Assembly: GCF_030811595.1 (NCBI RefSeq)
Contig: NZ_JAUSRB010000002.1
Location: 1,302,001-1,366,000 of the forward strand
Length of the DNA stretch: 64,000 bases
DNA from: Streptosporangium brasiliense
GTDB taxonomy: Bacteria > Actinomycetota > Actinomycetes > Streptosporangiales > Streptosporangiaceae
Direction: 5' to 3'
The first letter of the stretch is position 1; every line of letters begins with the position of its first letter. Made by a program: the position numbers and the translations under genes. Positions 43,679 to 55,960 of this stretch are shown piece after piece. Under the pieces are notes generated by a model, which did not search any database, was not told the origin of the DNA, and saw only the letters and a list, made by a program, of their open reading frames with translations.

Positions 43679-45181
43679 GGCGCTCGGCTCGGGGGCGAAG
43701 TCCTGGACGGCCCGGCGGATCCGCTCCGCGACCGCCCGCGCCGACAGGCCCACGCACTCGGCGAACAGCTTGGCCAGTCCGCCGTCGTCGTCGAGCAGCC
43801 GGCCGTCCTGGCGCCGCTCGGTCACCCCGTCGGTCACCGCGAGCAGGACGTCGCCGTGGTCGAGGTGGACGAGCTCGGCCTTGAAGGTCGCCTCGGGGAA
43901 GACCCCCAGCAGCGACTGGGAGGTCACCACCGTGTCCACGACGCCGGTGGGCCGCAGCCGCAGCGCCTCGGGATGGCCGGCGGAGACCAGCCACACGTCC
44001 AGCCCGGTGGGCACGGGCTTGATCTCCCCGTGCAGCAGGGTCAGGAAGCGGGCCCGCTCTCCCTCGTCCAGGATCGCCTGGTTGAGCCGGTCGAGGACGG
44101 CCGCCACGCCGTATCCCTCCCGGGCGAGCAGGCGCAGGGTGTGGCGGGCCAGGCCGGTGACCGCGGCGGCCTCGGGGCCGGTGCCGCAGACGTCGCCGAC
44201 CGCGAACCGCCAGGAGCCGTCACCGGCCGCGAACAGGTCGTAGAAGTCACCGCCGACCTCGTTGGTCTCCCCCGCGGGCTCGTAGACCACGGCGGGGTCG
44301 AGCCCGGGGATCTCGCCCGGCTCGTTGGGGGGCAGCAGGCTGCGCTGCAGCGCCCGGTTGGCCGCCGCCTGGGTGGCGTAGAGCCGGGCGTTGTCCATGG
44401 CGAGGGCCGCGCGGCGGCCGATGTCCTCGGCGTACTGGAAGACGTCCTCGGCGAACCGGTCCGGCCGCCCCAGGCACATCGCCCCCAGCGACCGTCCCCG
44501 CGCCAGCAGCGGGATGACGAGCATCTGCGAGTCGCCGAGCTGCATGGAGCCGCCGGCCTGCGGGATCCGGGCCGTGGCGAGCTCCTCGCGCAGCCCGTCG
44601 ATGCGCCGCTCGTCGGTGTGCCAGAGGTAGGCCGGGCGCTGCGGGCCGCTCCCGTCGCTCCAGGTGTAGACCGCGCACCAGGTGGCCAGCCGGGGCACGA
44701 CGATCTGGGAGATGATCGCGGGCACCATGTCCGGGTCGAGGGTGCCGGCCAGCAGGTCGCTGGCGTCGGCGAGGAAGCCCATCCAGATCGGCCCCCGGGT
44801 CGGCTCCTCGATGGACCACTCCGCGGCCACCCGCTCGGCGGAGCCGGGCAGCCGCAGCCGCGCCCAGTCGGTGCGCAGCTCGCCGGAGAAGGTGACGCCC
44901 CACTCGTCGACCGGCGCGGCCGGACCGCTGGGGACTCCCTCGGGGACGCCCCGCTGCCGGACCTCGATCTGGACACCGTCTCCCAGATGGCTCCAGACGA
45001 CCTCGAACGGCACCTCGGCCGTCTGCCCGACGAGCTCCCCCGCCAGCCGCTCCGCCACGTCGAGCACGGACGCGGCAGCCCAGGCGGTCATCACCTCTCT
45101 GGTGAAACGCCGGACTGCGGGGACGGCCGTGTCTCCTGGGGCGAATGTCGCGGCCAGGACGGCTCGGGGAGCGTTGGTCAC
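43643..45181 (-). CDS. SpoIIE-type PP2C phosphatase with GAF and degenerate kinase domain
   Basis: A 512-residue protein. The N-terminal region (VPAVRRFTREVMTAWAAASVLDVAERLAGELV) aligns in pattern with RsbW-like anti-sigma kinases but lacks the N-box LVTNA asparagine and the ATP-binding glycine motifs. A GAF domain follows (about 130-280) and then a SpoIIE phosphatase (EVGGDFYDLF, VGDVCGTGPEAA, VSAGHPEALRL, TDGVTERR, PSADDMAIVVLRAR). It would dephosphorylate an anti-sigma-factor antagonist. The GTG at 45181 is divergent from the multi-HAMP kinase; with that kinase and the regulator the set resembles OsaC-OsaA-OsaB. The huge upstream open frame (to 49027) is antisense to the kinase and spurious. 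Confidence 0.85.
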   Translation of the reverse strand: MTNAPRAVLAATFAPGDTAVPAVRRFTREVMTAWAAASVLDVAERLAGELVGQTAEVPFEVVWSHLGDGVQIEVRQRGVPEGVPSGPAAPVDEWGVTFSGELRTDWARLRLPGSAERVAAEWSIEEPTRGPIWMGFLADASDLLAGTLDPDMVPAIISQIVVPRLATWCAVYTWSDGSGPQRPAYLWHTDERRIDGLREELATARIPQAGGSMQLGDSQMLVIPLLARGRSLGAMCLGRPDRFAEDVFQYAEDIGRRAALAMDNARLYATQAAANRALQRSLLPPNEPGEIPGLDPAVVYEPAGETNEVGGDFYDLFAAGDGSWRFAVGDVCGTGPEAAAVTGLARHTLRLLAREGYGVAAVLDRLNQAILDEGERARFLTLLHGEIKPVPTGLDVWLVSAGHPEALRLRPTGVVDTVVTSQSLLGVFPEATFKAELVHLDHGDVLLAVTDGVTERRQDGRLLDDDGGLAKLFAECVGLSARAVAERIRRAVQDFAPEPSADDMAIVVLRAR

Positions 45182-45301
45182 TGTTCCGTGCCTACCACAC
45201 TTCGCGCCCGCATGGGGTAATTCGAAGGCGGGACTGTGGGTTGCGCACCGTGACAGACTGGGATGACTCGCGGCTGCGCCCCCGGGAGTCAAGGAGGTCT
45301 T

Positions 45302-49480
<4,179 letters not shown>

Positions 49481-49483
49481 TCA

Positions 49484-50116
49484 ATGCCTGAGCGAGCGAA
49501 AATCCTCCTGGTGGACGACCGGGAGGAGAACCTGATCGCGCTCGAGGCAATCCTCAGCTCCCTCGACCTGATACCCGTCCGGGCCAGGTCTGGCGAAGAG
49601 GCGCTCAAAGCCCTGCTCAACACCGAGTTCGCGCTGATCCTGCTGGATGTGCGCATGCCGGGGATGGACGGATTCGAGACCGCCTCCCACATCAAGCGCC
49701 GCGAGCGCACCCGCAACATCCCGATCATCTTCCTGACCGTGGTCGACAGCGCCCCCGACTACGCCTTCCGCAGCTACGCCGCCGGGGCCGTCGACTACCT
49801 CACCAAGCCGTTCGACCCCTGGGTGCTCCGGGCCAAGGTCGCGGTGTTCGTCGAGCTCTACAACATGAACCGCCGCCTGGCCGAGCAGGCCTCCATGCTC
49901 CGCGAGCGCCTGGCCGCCGAGCTGCCGCCGGGCGAGGCGTCCGACCAGGCGGCCGTGCTCCCCGAGCTGTCCAGGCGCCTCACCGCGGTCGAGGACGAGC
50001 TCGCCCGAGTCAGCGAGCTGGCCCGCAAGGCCAACGACCCGAGCCTCGCGGGGCCGCTGTCCGACCTGGCCCACCGCCTCAGCCACCTCAGGGCGGGCCT
50101 GGACGCCCTCACCTGA
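49484..50116 (+). CDS. Response regulator (OsaB-like)
   Basis: A 210-residue protein with an N-terminal receiver (ILLVDDREENLIAL, phospho-acceptor D55 in LLDVRMPGMDG, switch threonine in FLTVVD, K in YLTKPFD) and a C-terminal 80-residue helical, coiled-coil-like region without a DNA-binding motif. It starts 3 bases after the kinase stop and is almost certainly its partner. In Streptomyces coelicolor the analogous OsaB acts in osmoadaptation; the role here is inferred from layout. Confidence 0.9.
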   Translation: MPERAKILLVDDREENLIALEAILSSLDLIPVRARSGEEALKALLNTEFALILLDVRMPGMDGFETASHIKRRERTRNIPIIFLTVVDSAPDYAFRSYAAGAVDYLTKPFDPWVLRAKVAVFVELYNMNRRLAEQASMLRERLAAELPPGEASDQAAVLPELSRRLTAVEDELARVSELARKANDPSLAGPLSDLAHRLSHLRAGLDALT

Positions 50117-50657
50117 GCACGGCCGCGTCCGGACGGGCCCTCGCGTGGCACGCGCGCGGCCCTCGCCAGGCGTAGGCACGACGGCCCTCGCCAGGCGTAG
50201 ACGCAGCGGGCCTCGCCAGGCGTAGGCGCGCGGCCCTCGCGAGGCCGTACGCGCCACTCGGCCTCCACCGGGCCGGCTGGGACCCGGCGCACGGGAGAGG
50301 GCGCATGCCGCGTCGGCGAGGCCGACGCGGGCCGGTCGCACCGGGACAGGGTCCGGCGGGGTGTCTCCGCGGAGAGGATTTTTGGTGAGCCGGCCCCAAA
50401 GGCACCTATCCGAAACTAGCTATAAAAGACGCCCAGAGCAGGCCGAAATCACTCCGCGAGCAGATGTCAAGATCAGAAACTGTCGAAGCGTGACCGCTGG
50501 TGTGGCGATCTTCACCATTATTCTCTGATCTTGGTCCGGCTTACGGTGCAGGCGCCAACGAGCGATGATCACCGACTCCGGCCGCACGGAGATGGCACAC
50601 AACGCTCGATGACCAATCGGTATCGATCACACCGTACGGTTCGACAGAGGAGATCTC
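50117..50657. other. Spacer of 540 bases: repeat array and peptide-operon promoter region
   Basis: No gene seen. The first part holds the 25-base repeats at 50158-50260. From about 50395 the sequence becomes clearly AT-richer (CTAGCTATAAAAGACG) and must contain the promoter of the Cys-rich peptide operon. Perfect 9-base inverted arms AAGATCAGA (50469-50477) and TCTGATCTT (50524-50532) flank 46 bases and may be regulatory. No defined -10/-35 pair is claimed. Confidence 0.6.
50158..50260. repeat. 25-base repeat with CGCCAGGCGTAG core
   Basis: The 12-base core occurs at 50164-50175, 50189-50200 and 50214-50225, each preceded by GGCC(C)T, with a decayed fourth copy. Its reverse complement is the core of the repeats at 37928 and 37960, so this is a dispersed extragenic element. 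Confidence 0.75.
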
Positions 50658-50825
50658 ATGATCCGTTCCCTCGGCAAGCTGGGCGACCGGCTGCTCGACA
50701 GGCTGCTCCCCACGGCCTCCGCGGCCGCTGAGACGTGCTGGGACGAGACGAAGTGGGTCGGGTACACCGTACGCCGGACGTGCTGCATCGCCGCCGGTCG
50801 CACGGCCTGCACCCCCTGGCGCTGA
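50658..50825 (+). CDS. Small Cys-rich peptide, putative exported disulfide peptide precursor
   Basis: A 55-residue peptide with a clear GAGGAG ribosome site six bases before the ATG. The N-terminal half is an amphipathic leader-like helix (MIRSLGKLGDRLLDRLLPTA) ending in an Ala-rich SAAAE stretch; the C-terminal half has four cysteines (C27, C42, C43, C51), three Trp, one Tyr and many Arg residues. Sixteen bases later a MauE/DoxX gene begins, then a thioredoxin-like gene and an ABC exporter, all tightly packed. Inferred: the precursor of a disulfide-bonded secreted peptide. No lanthionine, YcaO or radical-SAM enzyme and no dedicated protease gene is present. The exact family is not recognised. 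Confidence 0.75.
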   Translation: MIRSLGKLGDRLLDRLLPTASAAAETCWDETKWVGYTVRRTCCIAAGRTACTPWR

Positions 50826-50841
50826 CCGAGACTCCGGCTGA

Positions 50842-51396
50842 GTGACCGTCATGCAGTACGTGGCGCTGGCCTGCCGATGCGCACTGGGCGTCGTCTTCCT
50901 GATGGCGGTGTTCGGCAAGGTGCGCGGCCGGGAGGCCTTCCTTGCCTTCCGTGCCTCCGTGCCGGACATGGTCCCGCTCGCCACCGGCAGGGCGACGCCG
51001 CTGAGCGTCGCGGTGATCCTCGCCGAGGCGTGCGTCGTCGTACTGCTGACGGTCCAGTGGACGGTGCCGGCCGGTTTCGTGCTGGCCGGCGCCGTACTGC
51101 TGGCGTTCTACGCGGGCATCGCGCGGGTCGTGCGCTCCGGTTCCCGGACCCCCTGCCGCTGCTTCGGCGCCACGGCGACCCCGCTGAGCGGCAGGCACCT
51201 GATCCGCAACGCGGGCCTGCTCGCCGTCACCGCGACGGGAGGCGTGGCCCACCTGCTCACCGCACCGGGTGACGCGCATCCCGCGGGCGTCGCCATCGCG
51301 ATGGCCGGCGCCGGTGTGCTCGCCCTGACCGTCGTCTTCTTCGACGACCTGGCCGACCTGTTCGCCGGGCCACCGCCCACTCCCGGGCACCTGTGA
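50842..51396 (+). CDS. MauE/DoxX-family redox membrane protein
   Basis: A 184-residue membrane protein with four or five helices (about 5-25, 52-72, 74-95, 118-135, 148-168). It carries the MauE-type CxCFG motif (CRCFG, 105-109) at a helix boundary. MauE is needed for disulfide formation in methylamine dehydrogenase, and DoxX relatives act in quinone-linked thiol oxidation. It sits between the Cys-rich peptide gene and a thioredoxin-like gene, so it probably shuttles thiol redox equivalents across the membrane for that peptide. Confidence 0.85.
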   Translation: MTVMQYVALACRCALGVVFLMAVFGKVRGREAFLAFRASVPDMVPLATGRATPLSVAVILAEACVVVLLTVQWTVPAGFVLAGAVLLAFYAGIARVVRSGSRTPCRCFGATATPLSGRHLIRNAGLLAVTATGGVAHLLTAPGDAHPAGVAIAMAGAGVLALTVVFFDDLADLFAGPPPTPGHL

Positions 51397-51406
51397 GGGG
51401 ATCTCG

Positions 51407-51937
51407 ATGCCGTACCTCGTCGTCGCCGTCGTCTTCGTCGGGGCCCTGTGCGCCGTCAACCTCCTGTTGACCCTGGCCGTCATCCGCCGCCTCCGCGAGC
51501 ATTCGGCCCAGCTCGCCAACGGCCGGTCGACGAGACCGCCGCTCGTGGCCTCCGGCACCGCGCTGCCCGAGTTCACCGCCTCCGCGTCTGACGGCACGAC
51601 CGTGTCACAGGACTTCTTCACCGGGCCGACCCTGGTGGGGATGTTCTCCACCACCTGCGCCGCCTGCCACGAGCGGCTGCCCGAGTTCACCGCCTGGGCG
51701 GGACAGCTGGGGCCCGGACGCGCGCTGGCAGTGGTCACGGGCGACCCGGAGGACGCCGGCGTGTTCACCGCCGCGCTGGCCCCGGTGGCTCCCGTGGTCG
51801 TCGAACCACCGGACGGGCCACTGGCCCGGGCGTTCCAGGTGTCGTTCTTCCCGACCTTCTATCTCGTCGACGACCGCGCGGTGATCACCGCTGCGGCGGA
51901 CGCCCCGGACCGGCTGCCACTGGCGGCGCGCACGTGA
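51407..51937 (+). CDS. Membrane-anchored TlpA/MauD-like thioredoxin-fold protein
   Basis: A 176-residue protein with one N-terminal membrane anchor (2-25) and an extracytoplasmic thioredoxin fold. The active site is CAAC (C84 and C87, in FSTTCAACHERLPEF) and the cis-proline is in FFPTFYLVDD. MauD and TlpA relatives work with MauE or CcdA-type proteins to set disulfides. It starts 10 bases after the MauE-like gene and its stop overlaps the ABC gene start (GTGA), so the cassette is one operon. Confidence 0.85.
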   Translation: MPYLVVAVVFVGALCAVNLLLTLAVIRRLREHSAQLANGRSTRPPLVASGTALPEFTASASDGTTVSQDFFTGPTLVGMFSTTCAACHERLPEFTAWAGQLGPGRALAVVTGDPEDAGVFTAALAPVAPVVVEPPDGPLARAFQVSFFPTFYLVDDRAVITAAADAPDRLPLAART

Positions 51938-53850
51938 GGGAGCCCGGCGGGGAGGGCTCGGGGACCGGGTCCCTTCTCCACCGCGGGCGGGCGGCGGGCG
52001 AGCTGGCCTGGCAGGCCCAGCCTGCCGCCGTGGCCGGTTCACTGGTGGTGGTGCTGCTCATGGGGACGGCACCGGTGGCGACCGCCTGGCTCACCAAGCT
52101 GGTTCTCGACGGGCTGGCCGGTGACGGGGGCCGGAGTGTCCTGCTCCCCCTCGCGGCCGCCCTCGGGGTGGCGGGTCTGGCTCTGGTCGTCCTGCCACAT
52201 GTTTCCGAGTACCTCACGGGGCAGCTGCACCGGGGGCTCCAACGACTGATCTACGACCGGCTGTTCCGGGCCGTCAACGCCGACCCCGGGCTCAGCCGCT
52301 TCGAGAACCCCTCCTTCCACGACGAGCTGCGGCTGGCCCACGAGGCCGGTCAGAACGCCCCGCAGCAGATCGTCGGCTCGTCCCTGGCGATCTGCCAGGG
52401 CCTCCTGACGCTGCTGGGGTTCATGGCCACGCTGACCGTGCTCAGCCCGGTCATGGTCGTCATCGTCATCGCCGCCGCGCTGCCGTCGGCCAGGGTGCAG
52501 CTCGCGCTGAGCCGCCGCAGGGCCCGCACGATGTGGGGCATCAGCTCCAACACGCGTCGCCAGATCTTCTTCAGCGCCCTCCTCACCAGCCCCGACGCCG
52601 CCAAGGAGGTGCGGCTGTTCGGGCTGGGTGACTTCCTGCGCACCCGGATGCTCACCGAACTCAAGACCGTCAACGAGGCCGAACGGGATCTGGACCGGCG
52701 GACGCTGCGCAGCCAGGGGCTGCTGTCCCTGCTGGGCGCCGCCGTCGCGGCCGGTGGCCTGTTCTGGGCCGTACTGGCCGCCACGGCGGGAGGTCTGAGC
52801 GTCGGGGACGTCTCGGTGTTCGTCGCCGCCGTCGCCGGGGTGCAGACGGCCCTGACCTCGATCGTCGGCCAGTGGGCGAGCGCGCACAACGCCCTGCTGA
52901 TGTTCGGGCACTATCTCGGTGTCGTCCAGGCTGATCCCGGCCTCCCGGTACCCGCGGAGCCCACCGCGCTGCCCCCGCTGCGAGAGGGCATCGAGCTGCG
53001 CGACGTGTGGTTCCGCTATGACGACGAGCACCCCTGGGTGCTGCGGGGGGTTGACCTCTTCATCCCGCACGGCCAGGCCGTCGCCCTGGTCGGCCTGAAC
53101 GGGGCGGGCAAGAGCACCCTGGTCAAGCTGTTGTGCCGGCTGTACGACCCGGTCCGCGGCTCCATCCACTGGGACGGCGTCGACCTGCGTGACATGCGCC
53201 CGGCCGACCTGCGCGAACGGATCGGCGTGGTGTTCCAGGACTACATGTCCTACGACCTCACCGCCGGCGAGAACATCATGCTGGGCGACCTGGCCGCGGG
53301 CGCCGATCCGGAGCTCGTCCGGACCGCCGCCCGGCGCGCCGGGATCCACGACACGCTCGCCGACCTGCCGAAGGGTTACGACACGCTGCTCAGCCGGATC
53401 TTCTTCGGTGACGACGAGGACCAGCAGGCCGGGGTGGTGCTGTCGGGCGGGCAGTGGCAGCGGCTGGCGCTGGCCCGCGCCCTGATGCGTCACCACCGGG
53501 ATCTGCTCATCCTCGACGAGCCGAGCTCCGGCCTGGACGCGGAGGCCGAGCACGCCGTCCACCTGGGACTGCGCCGGCACCGGGCAGGCCGTACCAGCGT
53601 CCTGATCTCACACCGGCTCGGAGCCCTGCGGGAGGCGGACCTCATCGTCGTGCTGAGCGAGGGGAAGATCGCCGAACGCGGCTCCCACCGCGAGCTCGTG
53701 GCGCTGGGAGGTGAGTACGCGCGGCTGTTCGCCCTGCAGGCCAGCGGCTACGAGCCCACCTCCGCCGTCCCCGCGGAAGGCTCCATGGAAGATTCCGCGG
53801 AGGAGAGCATGAGCACGGCCGCGCCCGGCCCCCGTCCGGCCATGGGGTGA
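51934..53850 (+). CDS. ABC exporter of the peptide cassette
   Basis: A 638-residue half-transporter: membrane domain with about six helices (residues 25-320) and an ATPase domain with Walker A GLNGAGKST, signature LSGGQWQRLALARAL, Walker B LLILDEPSSGLD and H-loop SHRLG. The membrane domain is of the bacteriocin/lantibiotic exporter style but there is no N-terminal C39 peptidase, so leader removal must be done elsewhere. The GTG at 51934 overlaps the thioredoxin-like stop by 4 bases. Its likely cargo is the peptide encoded at 50658. Confidence 0.87.
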   Translation: MREPGGEGSGTGSLLHRGRAAGELAWQAQPAAVAGSLVVVLLMGTAPVATAWLTKLVLDGLAGDGGRSVLLPLAAALGVAGLALVVLPHVSEYLTGQLHRGLQRLIYDRLFRAVNADPGLSRFENPSFHDELRLAHEAGQNAPQQIVGSSLAICQGLLTLLGFMATLTVLSPVMVVIVIAAALPSARVQLALSRRRARTMWGISSNTRRQIFFSALLTSPDAAKEVRLFGLGDFLRTRMLTELKTVNEAERDLDRRTLRSQGLLSLLGAAVAAGGLFWAVLAATAGGLSVGDVSVFVAAVAGVQTALTSIVGQWASAHNALLMFGHYLGVVQADPGLPVPAEPTALPPLREGIELRDVWFRYDDEHPWVLRGVDLFIPHGQAVALVGLNGAGKSTLVKLLCRLYDPVRGSIHWDGVDLRDMRPADLRERIGVVFQDYMSYDLTAGENIMLGDLAAGADPELVRTAARRAGIHDTLADLPKGYDTLLSRIFFGDDEDQQAGVVLSGGQWQRLALARALMRHHRDLLILDEPSSGLDAEAEHAVHLGLRRHRAGRTSVLISHRLGALREADLIVVLSEGKIAERGSHRELVALGGEYARLFALQASGYEPTSAVPAEGSMEDSAEESMSTAAPGPRPAMG

Positions 53851-54066
53851 CCCTCGCGAGTCCGCGCCCGGCTCCCGATCCTCCCGCAGCCCCGGTGTTC
53901 AAGGTGAGTCTTGTGGACCGCCCTCACCGGGGGCGCAGGCGGTCCTGTGAGCCGCCGGCCGCGCCCCACGACAGCAGGCACCGTGCCGTCGCGGGCAGTC
54001 AGAACAGGTTCTCACAGGACAGGTTCAGGAGTCAGATCCAGCCGCATGGCACCGGCCGGACGGAGA

Positions 54067-55629
54067 TCACCCCTTGTTCCGCGGCGTGCAGGACGGGCAC
54101 CGGGTCGAATCGCAGTCCGCGCAGGCCGGGACGGGGTCGACGCAGATCTTGACGGTGTCGGTGTCGTTGGCGGGGTCGAGGTCCTTCTGGTCGCCGCCGA
54201 CGGTGGCGGTGTTGGTCTTGGTCCCGACCGAGACCGCCTTGGCGTGGATCGTCAACGTGACCGTGCCACCTTTGGCGAGCGCGCCCACCGTCCATGTCCC
54301 GGTCCCGGGGTCGTAGGCACCGGCCGAGGGCGTCGCCGAGACGAAGGCGAGGCCGGGCGGCAGCACGTCCTTGACCGTGACCCCGGTGGCGTCGTTGGGG
54401 CCCGCGTTGCGGACGGCGAGGCGGTAGGTGACGGTCTGGCCGACGGTGGCCCTGGTCAGGTCGGCGGACTTGACCAGACTCAGGTCGACGGCGGGGTTGA
54501 CCTTGGTGAGGGTCTCACCGGAGGTCGAGGTCAGCGGCTCGGGAGTGGAGCCGAGCTGGTTCTCGTAGCCGACGGTGCCCTGGTTGGTGATCTGCTTGCC
54601 CGCGGCGGCCCGGTCGACCTTGACCTGGAACTCCACCGTGGTGCCGCCGGGCAGATCGGCGGTGTTGGGCAGCCGACCGGGTGCCGAGCCGGTCGCGCCG
54701 TCGCCCAGCGAGAAGGAGACCTTCCCCGCCACGGGGTCGAAATCACCCTGGTCGTCGCCCGGCTGGTCGGTCTTGGCCCCGGCGTCGGGGCCGTCCACGA
54801 CGCGGAGCGAGCCGGGCACGTAGGAGGTCCCGGCCGGGACGGCGTCGGTGAGCCGCACCTTCTCCGCCGCCGCTCCGCCCTCGTTCCGGGCGGTCAGCCG
54901 GTAGGTGATCACATCTCCCACGTCGACGGGGCCGACGGGGATCGCGGCCTTGGTGACGACGACGCACGGCGCGGTGCCGAAGAAGACGTCGTCCAGGAAG
55001 TTGCCGATGCCCTGGTTCCCGCCGGCCGACGAGATGGAGCGGAAGGCGAACCTGGTGGTCGTCTGGCCGGCGGGCACCGTGTAGGTGCCGGCGTAGGCGC
55101 CCCAGCCCGTGGCGCCGTCGGACACCACCTTCTGCGGCGCCGGCGAGCCGGGCGCGCCGATGTCCAGGCTCATCGTGTCGACGCCCAGGCGGCCGCGGTG
55201 GGACAGCCGCCAGTACAGCTTCGCCCCTGGGGTGGTCGGGTGGTCCTGGTAAAGGGTCGAGACCTGGTTGGCGTTCAGCTCGGCGAACTGCCTGCCCTCG
55301 GCGGGCGCGGCGTTGGTCGGGTTGGGCGGGCCGGTCCAGAGCTCGATCTGGCGGTCGGTGGCGGTCGTCAGCCAGCCCGGCACGCCGTTCTGCGAGGCGT
55401 CGGGGAAGAAGCCGACCGCGCCGCCGGTGACGACGGGCCGCTCGAAGCCTCCGTTGACCAGCGCCACCCGCCCCGGGCAGGAGGCCGGATCAGGCGTGGC
55501 GCGCAGGGCCGCCTGGGCCGGATCGATCCGCGCGGCGTCGGCCTGGGGCACGCTGAGCAGAGTCAGGGGTGCGGTCAGCATCGCCAGTGCGGCGACCGGG
55601 TAACACATCCGTCGGATGTGCCTCATCAT
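54067..55629 (-). CDS. Secreted DUF11-repeat surface protein
   Basis: A 520-residue protein with a signal peptide (residues 1-33), an N-terminal beta-sandwich domain (VALVNGGFERPVV to FLDDVFFG, a carbohydrate-binding-like fold seen before DUF11 repeats) and two DUF11 repeats (about 225-370 and 395-495: VDVGDVITYRLTARNEGGAAAEKV and ATVGQTVTYRLAVRNAGPNDAT). The C-terminus is short and Cys-rich (CVDPVPACADCDSTRCPSC) and has no LPxTG or membrane anchor. DUF11 proteins are cell-surface or secreted; function unknown. Confidence 0.87.
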   Translation of the reverse strand: MMRHIRRMCYPVAALAMLTAPLTLLSVPQADAARIDPAQAALRATPDPASCPGRVALVNGGFERPVVTGGAVGFFPDASQNGVPGWLTTATDRQIELWTGPPNPTNAAPAEGRQFAELNANQVSTLYQDHPTTPGAKLYWRLSHRGRLGVDTMSLDIGAPGSPAPQKVVSDGATGWGAYAGTYTVPAGQTTTRFAFRSISSAGGNQGIGNFLDDVFFGTAPCVVVTKAAIPVGPVDVGDVITYRLTARNEGGAAAEKVRLTDAVPAGTSYVPGSLRVVDGPDAGAKTDQPGDDQGDFDPVAGKVSFSLGDGATGSAPGRLPNTADLPGGTTVEFQVKVDRAAAGKQITNQGTVGYENQLGSTPEPLTSTSGETLTKVNPAVDLSLVKSADLTRATVGQTVTYRLAVRNAGPNDATGVTVKDVLPPGLAFVSATPSAGAYDPGTGTWTVGALAKGGTVTLTIHAKAVSVGTKTNTATVGGDQKDLDPANDTDTVKICVDPVPACADCDSTRCPSCTPRNKG

Positions 55630-55960
55630 CGACTTCCTCTCGTCTGGCTACGGACTGTCTCCAGCCACCAGGCCGCGGGGAACGGCACCGGCGCTGGAGG
55701 GCAGATTCGCCTGACGGCAGAGGTGAGCGCGCGCGACACGTGCGGTGGTTCCGATCCGTGGCAAGACGTTGACCCGCCCAGACCCACCGGAGAGAAGATC
55801 TTCACCGAGCCGGGCCTGTGCGGCCTGCGCGGGCCGCGCAGGCCGGCCGGAACCCGCCCCGCTGCGGCGGCCGGCGGAAGCGGGCAGAGACAGCACGGCG
55901 ACGGCTCGGGCCGGCAGAGCCCGGCGGCGGACGCGTTCCAGGGCCCCAGGCCGGCGGAGC
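55630..55960. other. Spacer of 330 bases upstream of the DUF11 gene
   Basis: No gene or repeat is supported. It contains the leftward promoter region of the DUF11 gene and the 3' flank of the NYN gene; a GAAGATCTTC palindrome lies near 55794-55803. No promoter boxes are claimed. Confidence 0.5.
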
